From contig JBNKNO010000008.1 of the NCBI GenBank assembly GCA_050293885.1, forward strand, positions 1 to 64,000: DNA of 64,000 nt, in the 5' to 3' direction. Origin of the DNA: Nitrogeniibacter sp050293885. GTDB taxonomy: Bacteria; Pseudomonadota; Gammaproteobacteria; Burkholderiales; Rhodocyclaceae. A program made the translations under genes and the position numbers. Positions 18,133-27,497 of the stretch are shown piece after piece. How positions within the stretch are numbered: the first letter of the stretch is position 1; each line of letters begins with the position of its first letter. The notes under the pieces are model-generated. The model was given only the letters and a program-made list of their open reading frames with translations. It was not told where the DNA came from and ran no database searches.

Positions 18133-19941
18133 ATGCTGATGGACCCGCGCAAGTCTTCAGGAACGACAAGACATGCGGGGAACGAGTCGGACATGGCCGC
18201 GATGCCGGCGATTCCGATTTCAGCGTTGCCCATTGCCGCCGCGATTATCGACGCGCGGGGGTATTACGTCAGCGTCAATCCGATTTTTGCGGCGCTGCTG
18301 TCACAGTCTGTCGAGCAGTTGCAGGGACAGCCCTGCGCGGCTCTGCTGCCCGGCGATCCGAGCGCGGCAATGGCGCTATTACAGCGCACGCGCGACACCG
18401 GCGCCCCAGGCAGCGACGATGTGATGGCCGAGCGCGACATGCCGACGCCGGCCATGCGTCGCTGCCATTGCCACCCCCTGCCCGAAGGCGCACTGCTGTT
18501 GACGGTCGAACCGATCGCCACCATCCCCCCGGATCCGGCGGGCGCGCCTCAAGCGCACCACATCCTCGACCATATCTTCACCTTCGTCGGCGTACTGGCG
18601 CCCGATGGCACCGTGCTCGAAGCCAACCGCGCCTCGCTCGAAGCCGCCGACATCACGCTCGATGACGTGCGTGGGCGCAAGTTCTGGGAATGTCACTGGT
18701 GGAGCCTGAACCCCGAGACCGCCAGCCGTATCCGGCGCGCGGTGCACAGCGCCGCCGCCGGCGCCACGCCGCGATTCGACATCGACAAGCGCATTGCCGG
18801 CACGCGCTCGGTCACCATCGACCTGATCCTGTCGCCGGTGCGCGACGATGCGGGCGCGGTCACCCACCTCATCTACAGCGCCATCGACGTGAGCGAGCGC
18901 AAGGCTGGCGAAGCGGCGCTGCAGCGTTCCGAGCAACGCTTCCGTCAGGTCGTGGAGTCCGCCCCGGACGGTCTGGCGATGGTCGACACCGAGGGCCGCA
19001 TGGTGCTGGTCAATGCCGGCATGGAACGCCTGTTCGGCTACACCCGGGACGAGATGCTGGGCAATACCATCGAGATGCTCATGCCCGAGCGCCATCGCCA
19101 CGCCCATGGTGCGCTCTTCCATGGCTACATGGACGCGCCGACGGCGCGCGACATGGCGGGCCGACGCGAACTGTATGCGCAGCACAAGGATGGCAGCGAA
19201 TTCCCGGTGGAAATCGGCCTCAACCCGATTCCCACCGAAACCGGCTCCAAGGTACTGGCCACCATCCAGGACGTGACCCGGCGCAAGGCCGACCGCCAGA
19301 TGATCGAGCGGGCGCTCGAAGAGAAGACGGTGCTGCTGCACGAGATCCATCACCGCGTGAAGAACAACCTGCAAGTGATTTCCAGCCTGCTCAACCTGCA
19401 GGCGCGCAACGCCGCCCCGTCCGTCGGGCAGGCATTGTCGGAGAGCCAGGCGCGGGTCAAGGCGATGTCCTTGATCCACCAGCTGCTGTATGAACGCAAC
19501 GACTTCTCGCAGGTCGATCTGGGCACCTATCTGCAACGACTGTGCGCGCTGCTGCAGGAAAGCTACCGCGACGCGCCGTCGCGCTTCGTGCTGAGCGCGA
19601 ATGCCGCCGCGGGCATGGACCTCAACCTGCAGCGGGCGGTGCCCTGCGGCCTGCTGGTCAATGAGCTGGTCACCAATGCCATCAAGCACGCTTTCCCGGA
19701 CGGACAATCCGGCCACATCGAGGTCACGCTGATCTCGATCGATGCCGATCACTGCGTGATTACCGTCGCCGACGACGGCGTCGGCCTGCCGCCGGACGTT
19801 GCGCCGGGCACCAGCCGCTCGCTCGGCATGCAGTTGATCCCGCTGCTGTGCGATCAGGCCGGCGGGCAATGGCAGGTGTTTCGCGAAAACGGCACCCGCT
19901 TCGAACTCACCATTGGCACCTCGCCACAGGAGGCACGATGA
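18133..19941 (+). CDS. PAS sensor histidine kinase (HisKA_2 type)
   Basis: A 602-residue soluble kinase. Three PAS-like segments precede the kinase core; the third has 'LFGYTRDEMLGNTIEMLMPE'. The dimerisation/phosphoacceptor box is 'HEIHHRVKNNLQ' (about 403-414), typical of the HisKA_2 family. The ATPase domain shows 'NELVTNAIKHAFP' (N box) and 'VADDGVGLP' (G1). The start at 18133 was chosen because AAGGAGAG lies just upstream; a GTG 17 codons earlier lacks one. Its stop overlaps the next start (ATGA), so it is coupled to a receiver-GGDEF-EAL protein, its likely phosphotransfer partner. Confidence 0.92.
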   Translation: MLMDPRKSSGTTRHAGNESDMAAMPAIPISALPIAAAIIDARGYYVSVNPIFAALLSQSVEQLQGQPCAALLPGDPSAAMALLQRTRDTGAPGSDDVMAERDMPTPAMRRCHCHPLPEGALLLTVEPIATIPPDPAGAPQAHHILDHIFTFVGVLAPDGTVLEANRASLEAADITLDDVRGRKFWECHWWSLNPETASRIRRAVHSAAAGATPRFDIDKRIAGTRSVTIDLILSPVRDDAGAVTHLIYSAIDVSERKAGEAALQRSEQRFRQVVESAPDGLAMVDTEGRMVLVNAGMERLFGYTRDEMLGNTIEMLMPERHRHAHGALFHGYMDAPTARDMAGRRELYAQHKDGSEFPVEIGLNPIPTETGSKVLATIQDVTRRKADRQMIERALEEKTVLLHEIHHRVKNNLQVISSLLNLQARNAAPSVGQALSESQARVKAMSLIHQLLYERNDFSQVDLGTYLQRLCALLQESYRDAPSRFVLSANAAAGMDLNLQRAVPCGLLVNELVTNAIKHAFPDGQSGHIEVTLISIDADHCVITVADDGVGLPPDVAPGTSRSLGMQLIPLLCDQAGGQWQVFRENGTRFELTIGTSPQEAR

Positions 19942-22361
19942 ACGGCCGCATCATGATCGTCGAGGACGAACGCATCGTCGCGCTGGATCTGCACCAGACG
20001 CTCGAATCCTTCGGACACGAGGTGGTGATGGTCGCCTCCAGTGGCGAGCAGGCCGTCTCGGAAGGTCCGGGGCTCAAGCCGGACCTGGTGCTCATGGACA
20101 TCCACCTCGACGGCCCCATGGATGGCACGGCGGCCGCCTGCATTCTGCAGCAGCACAACATCCCGGTGCTGTTCCTCACCGCCTTTGCAGGTCAGGCCAC
20201 ACTCGACCAGGCCGAACTGAGCACCCCCTACGGCTATCTCGTCAAGCCGGTGGAGACGCGCGCGCTGGAAGCGACGGTGCGCATGGCGCTGGCGCGCAGG
20301 CAAGCCGAGATCCAGGTCGAAAAAGGCGAGGAACGCCTGCGTCTGGCGGTGGATGTCGCCGAACTCGGGGTGTGGGAGTGGGACGCGGCGGCCGGCAGCT
20401 TCGTCGGCGAAGGGAAATTCGAATCGATCATGGGGCACGTGCCCGATTCACTCGACGGTACCGACGGTGGCTTGCTCGCCCGCTTCGAGCCGACCCACCG
20501 CCCCGCCATCGCCGCGGCGCTGAACGGCGGCGACGCGATCCGGGCCACGGTAAAGCTGCTCCAGTCGCCCACGACCGGCCGCAATGGCTGGGTGGACTTT
20601 CATGCCCGCGCCTTTGCCTGCGCCGACGGTGACCTGAATCGCGCCGTCGGCGTCATCCGCGACGTCACCGTGCAGCGCGAGCAAGAGGAACACCTGCGCC
20701 GCGCCGCGGTAGTGTTCACCAGCACCGGCGAAGGGATCGCCATTCTCGACGCCCAACGCCGCGTCGTATCCCTGAATCCGGCCTTTGCCCTCCTGACCGG
20801 CTTCGATGAAGACGATGTCCGCGGACACGAACCCGACGATTTCCTGTATGCCCGGCGGCAGAACGACGCCTTCGGCGCGCGACTGAACCAGAGCGACTCC
20901 GACTACTGGAGCGGCGAGGTGGCGTGCGTGCGCAAAGACGGCACCATTTTCCCCGCCTGGCAGCATCTGTGCGCCGTGCGCGACGCCCAGGGGAATGTCG
21001 CCAACTACGTGCTGGCGATCTCCGATACCGGCGCCCTGCGTCGCGCGGAAGCGCAGATCAACCACCTCGCCTTCCACGACGCCCTGACCGGCCTGGGCAA
21101 CCGCAACATGCTCGAAGACACCATCGAACGGGAAATCCAACGCGCCGACAAGCATGCGGGCCGGGTGGCGGTCCTGTTCATCGACCTGGACGGCTTCAAG
21201 CTCATCAACGACACCATGGGGCACACCACCGGCGACAAGCTGCTGACCGAAATCGCCGGACGCATCAGCCGCATCCTGCGACGCACGGATACGGCCATTC
21301 GCATCGGCGGCGACGAATTCGTGGTGGTGATGCCGGAAGTGGGCCGGCTCGAAGACTGCGCCAGCCTGGCCGAAAAGCTGCTGTGCGAAATTCGCACCAC
21401 GGTCGAACTCGAACGCGAACGCGTCAGCGTCTCGGCCAGTATCGGCATCGCCGCCTACCCCGACAATGCCGACGACGTCACCGGCCTGATCCAGGCCGCC
21501 GACAGCGCCATGTACGGCGCCAAGGAGCGCGGACGCAACCGCTTCGCGTTCTACTCCGACGACATGGCCAAGCGGGCCATGGAGCGCTTGCATATCGAGC
21601 AGGGGCTGCTACGCGCCATTGCCGAGAATCAGTTGATGCTGCAATACCAACCGGTAGTCCGCCTCGACGACGGGCAACTGGTCGGTTTCGAAGCCCTGAT
21701 CCGCTGGGACGAACCCACTCACGGCCGCATCGGACCCGACCGTTTCATCCCGGTGGCCGAGGAATGCGGCCTGATCGACTACATCGGCAGTTGGGTGCTG
21801 CGCACCGCCTGCACCCAGGCGCTGACCTGGATTCACCATGGCTTTGCCGAGCTGCGCCTGGCGGTCAACGTCTCGGCACGGCAAATGAACGCCGGCGACT
21901 TCGACACCGTCGTTCAGGAGATCCTGGCCGTCACCGGTTTTCCCGCCACCCAGCTGGAACTGGAAATCACCGAGAGCACGCTGCAATCGGTCGACCACAG
22001 CCGCGAGTTGCTGGGCCGACTCAAGGCGCTCGGCGTGCTGATCTCGATCGACGACTTCGGCACCGGCTTCTCGTCGCTGTCGCTGCTCAAGCACCTGCCC
22101 ATCGACCGCATCAAGATCGACCGCTCCTTCGTGCAGGATCTGCCCGACGACGCCAGCGACGCCGCCGTCACCGAAGCCATCATCGCCATGGCCGACAGCC
22201 TCGGGCTGGCCTTGATCGCCGAAGGCGTGGAAACGCCGACCCAGCAGCAATTCCTGCGCGCGCACGGCTGCGCCGAAGCGCAGGGATTCCTGTTCTCCCG
22301 TCCGCTGGATGTGCACGACGTCGACCTGTTGATCGCCACCCCGCCCGATCGCCTGTCGTGA
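19938..22361 (+). CDS. Response regulator with REC-PAS-GGDEF-EAL
   Basis: An 807-residue regulator that should link phosphorylation by the upstream kinase to c-di-GMP turnover. The receiver domain (1-120) has the acidic ED pair (E9, D10) and phospho-acceptor D54 in 'VLMDIHLDG'. Two PAS-like regions follow. The GGDEF signature is intact near residue 457 ('RIGGDEFVV'). The EAL domain is intact: 'FEALIRW' near 585, 'IDDFGTGFSSLS', and the C-terminal 'LIAEGVET'. Both synthase and phosphodiesterase sites look functional, so net direction cannot be predicted. AGGAGG precedes the start, which overlaps the kinase stop. Confidence 0.93.
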   Translation: MNGRIMIVEDERIVALDLHQTLESFGHEVVMVASSGEQAVSEGPGLKPDLVLMDIHLDGPMDGTAAACILQQHNIPVLFLTAFAGQATLDQAELSTPYGYLVKPVETRALEATVRMALARRQAEIQVEKGEERLRLAVDVAELGVWEWDAAAGSFVGEGKFESIMGHVPDSLDGTDGGLLARFEPTHRPAIAAALNGGDAIRATVKLLQSPTTGRNGWVDFHARAFACADGDLNRAVGVIRDVTVQREQEEHLRRAAVVFTSTGEGIAILDAQRRVVSLNPAFALLTGFDEDDVRGHEPDDFLYARRQNDAFGARLNQSDSDYWSGEVACVRKDGTIFPAWQHLCAVRDAQGNVANYVLAISDTGALRRAEAQINHLAFHDALTGLGNRNMLEDTIEREIQRADKHAGRVAVLFIDLDGFKLINDTMGHTTGDKLLTEIAGRISRILRRTDTAIRIGGDEFVVVMPEVGRLEDCASLAEKLLCEIRTTVELERERVSVSASIGIAAYPDNADDVTGLIQAADSAMYGAKERGRNRFAFYSDDMAKRAMERLHIEQGLLRAIAENQLMLQYQPVVRLDDGQLVGFEALIRWDEPTHGRIGPDRFIPVAEECGLIDYIGSWVLRTACTQALTWIHHGFAELRLAVNVSARQMNAGDFDTVVQEILAVTGFPATQLELEITESTLQSVDHSRELLGRLKALGVLISIDDFGTGFSSLSLLKHLPIDRIKIDRSFVQDLPDDASDAAVTEAIIAMADSLGLALIAEGVETPTQQQFLRAHGCAEAQGFLFSRPLDVHDVDLLIATPPDRLS

Positions 22362-22385
22362 ACGGCCGAACGCGGACGGGCGGGC

Positions 22386-23336
22386 TTACATCAACCCGGC
22401 GCCGCGCACCAGCATGATGCCCACGCTGGTGGTGAGAATCGAGACCACCGTGGTCAGCGCGATGATGTTGGCCGCCAACACCGCGTTGCCGCCCATGGCG
22501 CGCACCATCACGTAGCTGGCGGCCGCCGCCGGCGTGGACGACATGAGCAGCAACACCCCCAAATCGATGCCGCGAAAGCCCACCGCCAAGCCACCCAGCA
22601 CGAACACCGACGGCACGAACAACAACTTGGCCGTGCTGGCCAGCAAGGTGTTGCGCCGCTCCAGCCGCAGCCGGGCGAAGTCGAGCGATGCCCCGGTGCA
22701 CAGCAGCGCCAGCGGCAGCGTGAGATTGGCGAAGTACTGGCCCGACTTGATCACCAGCGACGGCATTTGCCAATCCGCCCAGGACACCGGCAGCGCCAGC
22801 ACGATGCCGATGACGATCGGATTGGTGACAATGCCTTTGAGCACCCCGCCCACGCTGCGTTTGGCATGTAGCGAACGACTCAGGGTGATGACCGCGAGGA
22901 TGTTGAAGAGGATGGTGATGAGCCCCAGGTAGAGCGAGGCCGCCACCAGCCCGGCCTCGCCATAGGCATTGACGCAATAGGCCAGCCCGACGATGCCCAT
23001 GTTGGAGCGAAAGCCGCCCTGCACCACCACGCCGCGATCGCCCGGCTCGTCCACCCAGCGCGCCGCCACCCATTCGAGGATGAGAAAGGTGGTGATCGTG
23101 GCCACGGCGCCAAAGCCCACCAGCGAAAAATTGGCCGCCGCATCGAAATTGGTCTTGCTGATGCTGATGAACAGCAACGCCGGCAGCGCCACCGTGAACA
23201 CCAGCCGTGAGCCGGCCTCGACGAAGGCGTCGGTGAGCATGCCGACGCGCCTGAGCCACACGCCCAGTATGAGAATGACGAAGATCGGCCCGGTCACCGA
23301 GAAGGAGAAATCGAGAATGTCGAGAAAGTCGCTCAT
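22386..23336 (-). CDS. AEC-family transporter
   Basis: A 316-residue inner-membrane protein with about ten hydrophobic segments of the auxin-efflux-carrier (AEC) family. Bacterial members move organic acids such as malate or malonate. Family signs are 'LPALLFISISKTNFD' in the first half and 'GGFRSNMGIVGLAY' in the middle, where AEC proteins have a conserved R-x-N-x-G pattern. The substrate cannot be told. It is convergent with the regulator gene before it and lies downstream of the rhomboid protease on the same strand, 87 bases apart. Confidence 0.87.
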   Translation of the reverse strand: MSDFLDILDFSFSVTGPIFVILILGVWLRRVGMLTDAFVEAGSRLVFTVALPALLFISISKTNFDAAANFSLVGFGAVATITTFLILEWVAARWVDEPGDRGVVVQGGFRSNMGIVGLAYCVNAYGEAGLVAASLYLGLITILFNILAVITLSRSLHAKRSVGGVLKGIVTNPIVIGIVLALPVSWADWQMPSLVIKSGQYFANLTLPLALLCTGASLDFARLRLERRNTLLASTAKLLFVPSVFVLGGLAVGFRGIDLGVLLLMSSTPAAAASYVMVRAMGGNAVLAANIIALTTVVSILTTSVGIMLVRGAGLM

Positions 23337-23423
23337 GCCGGATGGCCTGAAAAGTCCTGCCCCGGACGTTACGGCCTAAACGCCGGTTTCGCCATACGGA
23401 GTTTCCGCGTTCGCGGCCAATAC

Positions 23424-24569
23424 TCAGTCGGTCGGCTGCTTGTGCGCCGACGACACGCCGCCCCCGCCGGCCACCAGCATGCGATACGCCAACTGGTATT
23501 CGTCCGCCTGCGCCTGCAAGGCGTTGGACAGATCGATCCAGCGCCGCTCATGCGTCTCGAGCGCCAGCACCAGCACCTGCAACGCATCGCGGCGCTTGGC
23601 CAGATAACGCAGCAGCGCCGGTGCCCGCCAGTCGCCATGCCCGCCGGCCTCCACCTCGGCCTCGAGCCCCTGCCAACCCGGAATGAGTTCCTGCTCGAGG
23701 ATCGACACCGCTTCGCTCGCGCCGATGCGCCCGGACTGCAAGGCGTCAGCGAGAAACTGGTAGCGCTGCACCAACGCCCCCTCCATCACCGCCACATGCG
23801 CCGCGATGCCGTTGAAGGCATAAGTTTGCGCGCGCGCGGGCAGTAGCGGCGGCGTCGCCTGCCACAGTGCCATGCCGGCAATCACGACCGCCGCCACCCC
23901 CGCCGAGGCACGCCCGCGTCGCAACGCCGTTGAGCCCAACGGCTCGGCCAGCACCGCACCGAGCAGCAGTCCCGCAAGCAGCCCCCCCAGATGCGCCGCA
24001 TTGTCGATGCCTGGCAGCACAAAGCCGGCCAACAACGAATAGACGATAAAGCCGAGCAAGGCCTTGCGTAGGCGGTGAAACAGCCCATGCGGCACGCTGG
24101 CACGGCACACCAGCACATGACTGAGCAAGGCGCCGAACACGCCGAACACCGCGCCCGAGGCACCAATGCTCAAGCCCTCGGGCCGCCACCACACACTCGC
24201 GAGGCTGGCGAGCACGCCACAAGTGAAATAGATGAAGGCAAAACGCCGATGGCCGAACAGGCGCTCGGCCAGTTGCCCGGCCTGATAGAGCGCGAGCATG
24301 TTGAGCCCCACGTGCAGCACGCCGCCATGCAGAAACAGCGCGGTCACCAGCCGCCACAACTGGCCGCCCCGGGTCTGCACCGCGTAGTTGCCGCCCCAAT
24401 CCGCCAGCACACTACCCGGCACGCGCCACAGCGCATCGGCCTGAAACGCCAACGCGATGAAGATCAGCACATTGACGGCCACCAGCGCCAGCGTGACCCC
24501 GGCATGCGGCATACGCGCGAACAGGGCATCGAGGAAATCGTCGGAGGTCGAATATCGTGGCGCGGCCAT
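23424..24569 (-). CDS. Rhomboid-family intramembrane serine protease
   Basis: A 381-residue membrane protein whose first 215 residues form a six-helix rhomboid core. The catalytic dyad is S138 in 'GASGA' and H192 in 'NAAHLGG'; H86 and N90 in 'HVGLNM' supply the oxyanion-site residues. The remaining 165 residues after one more helix are a soluble, helical extension of unknown function with no recognised motif. Substrates are unknown. Start at 24569 (ATG); a GTG at 24584 would add five residues. Neither has a strong ribosome site. Confidence 0.87.
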   Translation of the reverse strand: MAAPRYSTSDDFLDALFARMPHAGVTLALVAVNVLIFIALAFQADALWRVPGSVLADWGGNYAVQTRGGQLWRLVTALFLHGGVLHVGLNMLALYQAGQLAERLFGHRRFAFIYFTCGVLASLASVWWRPEGLSIGASGAVFGVFGALLSHVLVCRASVPHGLFHRLRKALLGFIVYSLLAGFVLPGIDNAAHLGGLLAGLLLGAVLAEPLGSTALRRGRASAGVAAVVIAGMALWQATPPLLPARAQTYAFNGIAAHVAVMEGALVQRYQFLADALQSGRIGASEAVSILEQELIPGWQGLEAEVEAGGHGDWRAPALLRYLAKRRDALQVLVLALETHERRWIDLSNALQAQADEYQLAYRMLVAGGGGVSSAHKQPTD

Positions 24570-24656
24570 GCGCCGTTTATACACGAGGCAGATGCGCGCT
24601 GCGTGCGGATCGAGCCGCGCCTGCCGGCTTTACCGCGCGCGAATCCGTGCGTCAAA

Positions 24657-24831
24657 CGCCGGCCTGCTTCAAGCCGGGCGGCAAACATGTCAGCCGACGG
24701 GTTCATCGCCAGTGAACCCTCGCGTCCGTTGCCGGACACCAACACACACCAACGATTCTTCGTCGCTGCCGGCTCCACCGTCCGCTGTCGGTAGACCGGC
24801 CCGATGCCCCGCTCGGCGGCGGGCCTTTTTT
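24657..24831 (+). ncRNA. Candidate structured small RNA ending in a terminator
   Basis: This gap holds no gene but contains consecutive hairpins on the plus strand: CGCCGGC/GCC-GGCG (24657-24680), GGGTTCA/TGAACCC with a 7-base loop (24699-24719), and GTCCG/CGGAC with a 4-base loop (24724-24737). GCCGG (24768-24772) can pair with CCGGC (24796-24800), which in turn overlaps a terminator stem GGCCCG/CGGGCC (24798-24825) followed by six T. No plus-strand gene lies upstream to need a terminator. It may be a small RNA or a leader element of the GGDEF gene 245 bases downstream. No known family was recognised. Confidence 0.4.
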
Positions 24832-25076
24832 CGACCATGCCCCCCTCCCCCGCGTCGCCCTCGTTCGGACAACGGCGCAATACCAACGCATTTCGTTCAG
24901 CCTTGATTCACTGACCATAAAAGCAATGGACAGGAACATCGTCTGGCGTCCGCGGCTTGCCGCATCGGCCGGCAGGCCCATCAAGATACATTCGAATACC
25001 TGCGCCGAGCCTGCAATGCCGGCCGAACACGTATAATCGTCGCCACATCCCAAAGCCGGACAGCCAGCACGAGACC

Positions 25077-26126
25077 ATGATTCACGTACTGAAGCATGTC
25101 GAATCGATCACGCAGCACCGCGACCGAACCCTGCTCGAGGTTGGGGTCGCCTCCGCCTTGTTCGAAATCCTCCGCCCCGAGGCAGTCAACCTCTTCAAGG
25201 TGCAGGATGCCGGGCATCGCACCCTGCTGCACCGGCTTGCTCACGCAGGCACCGACGGGGTGAGTTACTGCGACACCGACTTCGAGCGCGCCGATGAAGT
25301 CATCGCCCTCGATTCTCGTGAGGACTTTCGCACCTGCGTGGCCGAAGAGCGGATCGTCGCCGATCAGCCGCCGGACAGTGATCGCATCACCTACAGCCTG
25401 CCGGTCGCGTACGACGGCAAGGTGGCCGGCTTGGTCGAATTGCGCGCGGCCGAGACACTGAGCGAGGAGCGCCTCGATCTGGCGCTCGGCTTCATCAGCC
25501 TCTACCGCAACTACCTGAGCCTGCTCGACTACAGCGAGCGCGACACGCTCACCGGCCTGCTCAATCGCCGCACCTTTGACGAAAACCTGAGCAAGATTCT
25601 CGGCAGCCTGGCGCCGTCGCCGGTCGACGATGCCCTGATCCCGGGCAGCGACCGCCGCGGCCGGGATCACCCCCAGGAGCCGCACTGGCTGGCGGTCATG
25701 GACGCGGACCGCTTCAAACGCATCAACGACGAGTTTGGCCACCTGTATGGCGATGAGGTGCTGATCCTGCTGGCCAACCTGATGCGCGAAAGCTTCCGCT
25801 ACGAGGACAAGCTGTTCCGTTTTGGTGGCGAGGAATTCGTCGCGGTGCTCAAGCCGGCCTCGGCCGAAGACATCGAGCAGGCGCTGGAGCGCTTCCGCGA
25901 AACGGTCGAGCAATACCACTTCCCGCAGGTGGGGCAGGTCACCATCAGCATCGGTTTCGTGCCCTTGCGGCCCGGCGACACGGCGGCGGCCACGCTAGGG
26001 GCGGCCGACGACGCGCTCTACTATGCCAAGAATCACGGCCGCAACCGCGTCTGCTCGTACCAGCGCCTGGTCGCAGCCGGCGAAATCAAGCCGCGCGCCT
26101 TCAACGAAAATATCGAACTGTTCTGA
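25077..26126 (+). CDS. Diguanylate cyclase with GAF-like sensor
   Basis: A 349-residue soluble protein. Residues 20-165 look like a GAF-type sensor ('LLEVGVASALFEILRPEAVNLF' region, then 'LPVAYDGKVAGLVELR'). The GGDEF domain follows after a short helix, with 'SERDTLTGLLNRRTFD' and the active signature GGEEF near residue 250. Residues around 185-205 carry an Arg/Asp/Pro-rich loop inserted early in the GGDEF domain. No inhibitory RxxD motif is obvious. A TATAAT at 25032-25037 is a good -10 candidate for its own promoter; the -35 is weak. Stands alone. Confidence 0.92.
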   Translation: MIHVLKHVESITQHRDRTLLEVGVASALFEILRPEAVNLFKVQDAGHRTLLHRLAHAGTDGVSYCDTDFERADEVIALDSREDFRTCVAEERIVADQPPDSDRITYSLPVAYDGKVAGLVELRAAETLSEERLDLALGFISLYRNYLSLLDYSERDTLTGLLNRRTFDENLSKILGSLAPSPVDDALIPGSDRRGRDHPQEPHWLAVMDADRFKRINDEFGHLYGDEVLILLANLMRESFRYEDKLFRFGGEEFVAVLKPASAEDIEQALERFRETVEQYHFPQVGQVTISIGFVPLRPGDTAAATLGAADDALYYAKNHGRNRVCSYQRLVAAGEIKPRAFNENIELF

Positions 26127-26144
26127 GTTCAGCGCGCACAGGCC

Positions 26145-26504
26145 TCAGCGCTTGGCGGCCTCGTCGCGCGCACGCGCAAGCGCCGCCTTGCGCTCATCGT
26201 CCGCCGCCTGAATCTGCGCACGCTGTGCGTCGCTCAAGGGCGTCTGCGTGTGCTGTTCGACGGCATTGATCACGCGGCGCCCGGTATCGGTAATGCGCGG
26301 CCCGTGCGGCATGCCGGCCGAGACCACCGACACCGGCACGCCCGCAACCTGCGCGGCACGCTCGGCAAACTGGCGGTCGATCCGATGCTGCTCTGCCTTC
26401 AAATAGGCAATACCTGCCGGCGACAGCGGCGCGCCGGCGGCCATCACCAGGGAAACACTCGCGCTCAAGAGCACGGCCATCAAATGACGCACCATCGTCT
26501 TCAT
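26145..26504 (-). CDS. Small exported protein of unknown function
   Basis: A 119-residue protein with a signal peptide (hydrophobic 'LMAVLLSASVSLVMAAGAP'), then an Ala/Gln/Arg-rich, probably helical, mature part. I recognise no family. Its start overlaps the stop of the quinone oxidoreductase gene (ATGA), so the two are translated together, although a shared function is not evident. It is convergent with the diguanylate cyclase gene. Confidence 0.6.
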   Translation of the reverse strand: MKTMVRHLMAVLLSASVSLVMAAGAPLSPAGIAYLKAEQHRIDRQFAERAAQVAGVPVSVVSAGMPHGPRITDTGRRVINAVEQHTQTPLSDAQRAQIQAADDERKAALARARDEAAKR

Positions 26505-27478
26505 GACACCACCAACACAGTCGAGCCGGTCGTCCGGCGAGCTTCAAGATCCCGATGGGCCTGGGCGGCCTCGGCCAGCGGATAACGCTGATTGACTTCG
26601 ATACGAACGACGCCTTGTTCCACCACCTCGAACAACTCCGCCGCCATACGCTCGAGTCGCGCGCGATCGGCGGTGTAGGTAAAGAGCGTGGGCCGGGTCA
26701 GCATCAGCGAGCCCATGCGGGCGAGCACGCCGATATCGAACGGCGGCACCGCCCCCGACGCGTTACCGAACGAGACCATCAAACCGAATGGCCGCAAACA
26801 CGCGAGTGAATCCATGAAGGTGTCCTTGCCGACGGCATCGTAGACCACCGGCACCCCCTCGCCCCCGGTGATGGCCTTGACCCGCTCGGGAAACGATTCT
26901 TTCGTATAGACGATCGGGTGGTCGCAGCCATGCGCGGCCGCCAATACCGCCTTTTCGTCGGAGCCGACCGTGCCGATCACGGTCGCCCCCAGGTGCTTGG
27001 CCCATTGGCACACGATCAGCCCCACCCCACCGGCCGCCGCCTGAACGAGAATGGTGTCGCCGGCTTGCACGCGGTAGGTCTGGCGCAGCAGGTATTGCGC
27101 CGTCAGGCCCTGGAGCATCATCGCCGCGGCAGTTTCATCAGCAATCGCATCGGGCAGCTTCACCAGCGCCGCGGCCGGCAGCGTGCGCGCCTCGGCATAG
27201 GCACCCAGCGGGCCGCCCGCATACGCCACGCGCTCACCCACCGCGAAGCCCTCGACACCGGCGCCGACCGCGGTGACCACCCCCGCCGCCTCCAGCCCGA
27301 TGCCGGACGGCAGCGGCGCCGGATACAGGCCGTTGCGATGATAGGTATCGATGTAGTTGAGCCCCACCGCGGTATGCCGCAGGCTCACCTCGCCGGCTGC
27401 GGGCGGCGGCACATCGACGGCCTCCCAGCGCAGGACGTCAGGGCCGCCGGTTTCGTGAAAACGGATCGCGTGCGTCAT
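26501..27478 (-). CDS. qor: Quinone oxidoreductase, NADPH-dependent (zinc-free MDR)
   Basis: A 325-residue medium-chain reductase of the Qor/zeta-crystallin type that reduces quinones with NADPH, one electron at a time. The N-terminal GroES-like domain shows 'GLNYIDTYHRNGLYP', and the Rossmann domain has 'VQAAAGGVGLIVCQWAK' with the AAxGGVG nucleotide motif. No catalytic-zinc cysteines are present, as expected for this branch. The start is at 27478 (MTHAIRFHETGGPD). It follows pldA by 19 bases on the same strand. Confidence 0.93.
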   Translation of the reverse strand: MTHAIRFHETGGPDVLRWEAVDVPPPAAGEVSLRHTAVGLNYIDTYHRNGLYPAPLPSGIGLEAAGVVTAVGAGVEGFAVGERVAYAGGPLGAYAEARTLPAAALVKLPDAIADETAAAMMLQGLTAQYLLRQTYRVQAGDTILVQAAAGGVGLIVCQWAKHLGATVIGTVGSDEKAVLAAAHGCDHPIVYTKESFPERVKAITGGEGVPVVYDAVGKDTFMDSLACLRPFGLMVSFGNASGAVPPFDIGVLARMGSLMLTRPTLFTYTADRARLERMAAELFEVVEQGVVRIEVNQRYPLAEAAQAHRDLEARRTTGSTVLVVS

Positions 27479-27497
27479 GCCAGCTTCTCCATTCCGG

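Noticed and set aside
24657..24831. c-di-GMP (GEMM) riboswitch ahead of the diguanylate cyclase gene
   Set aside because: A GCAAAC string is present, but the conserved core blocks of GEMM-I and the tetraloop/receptor arrangement are missing.
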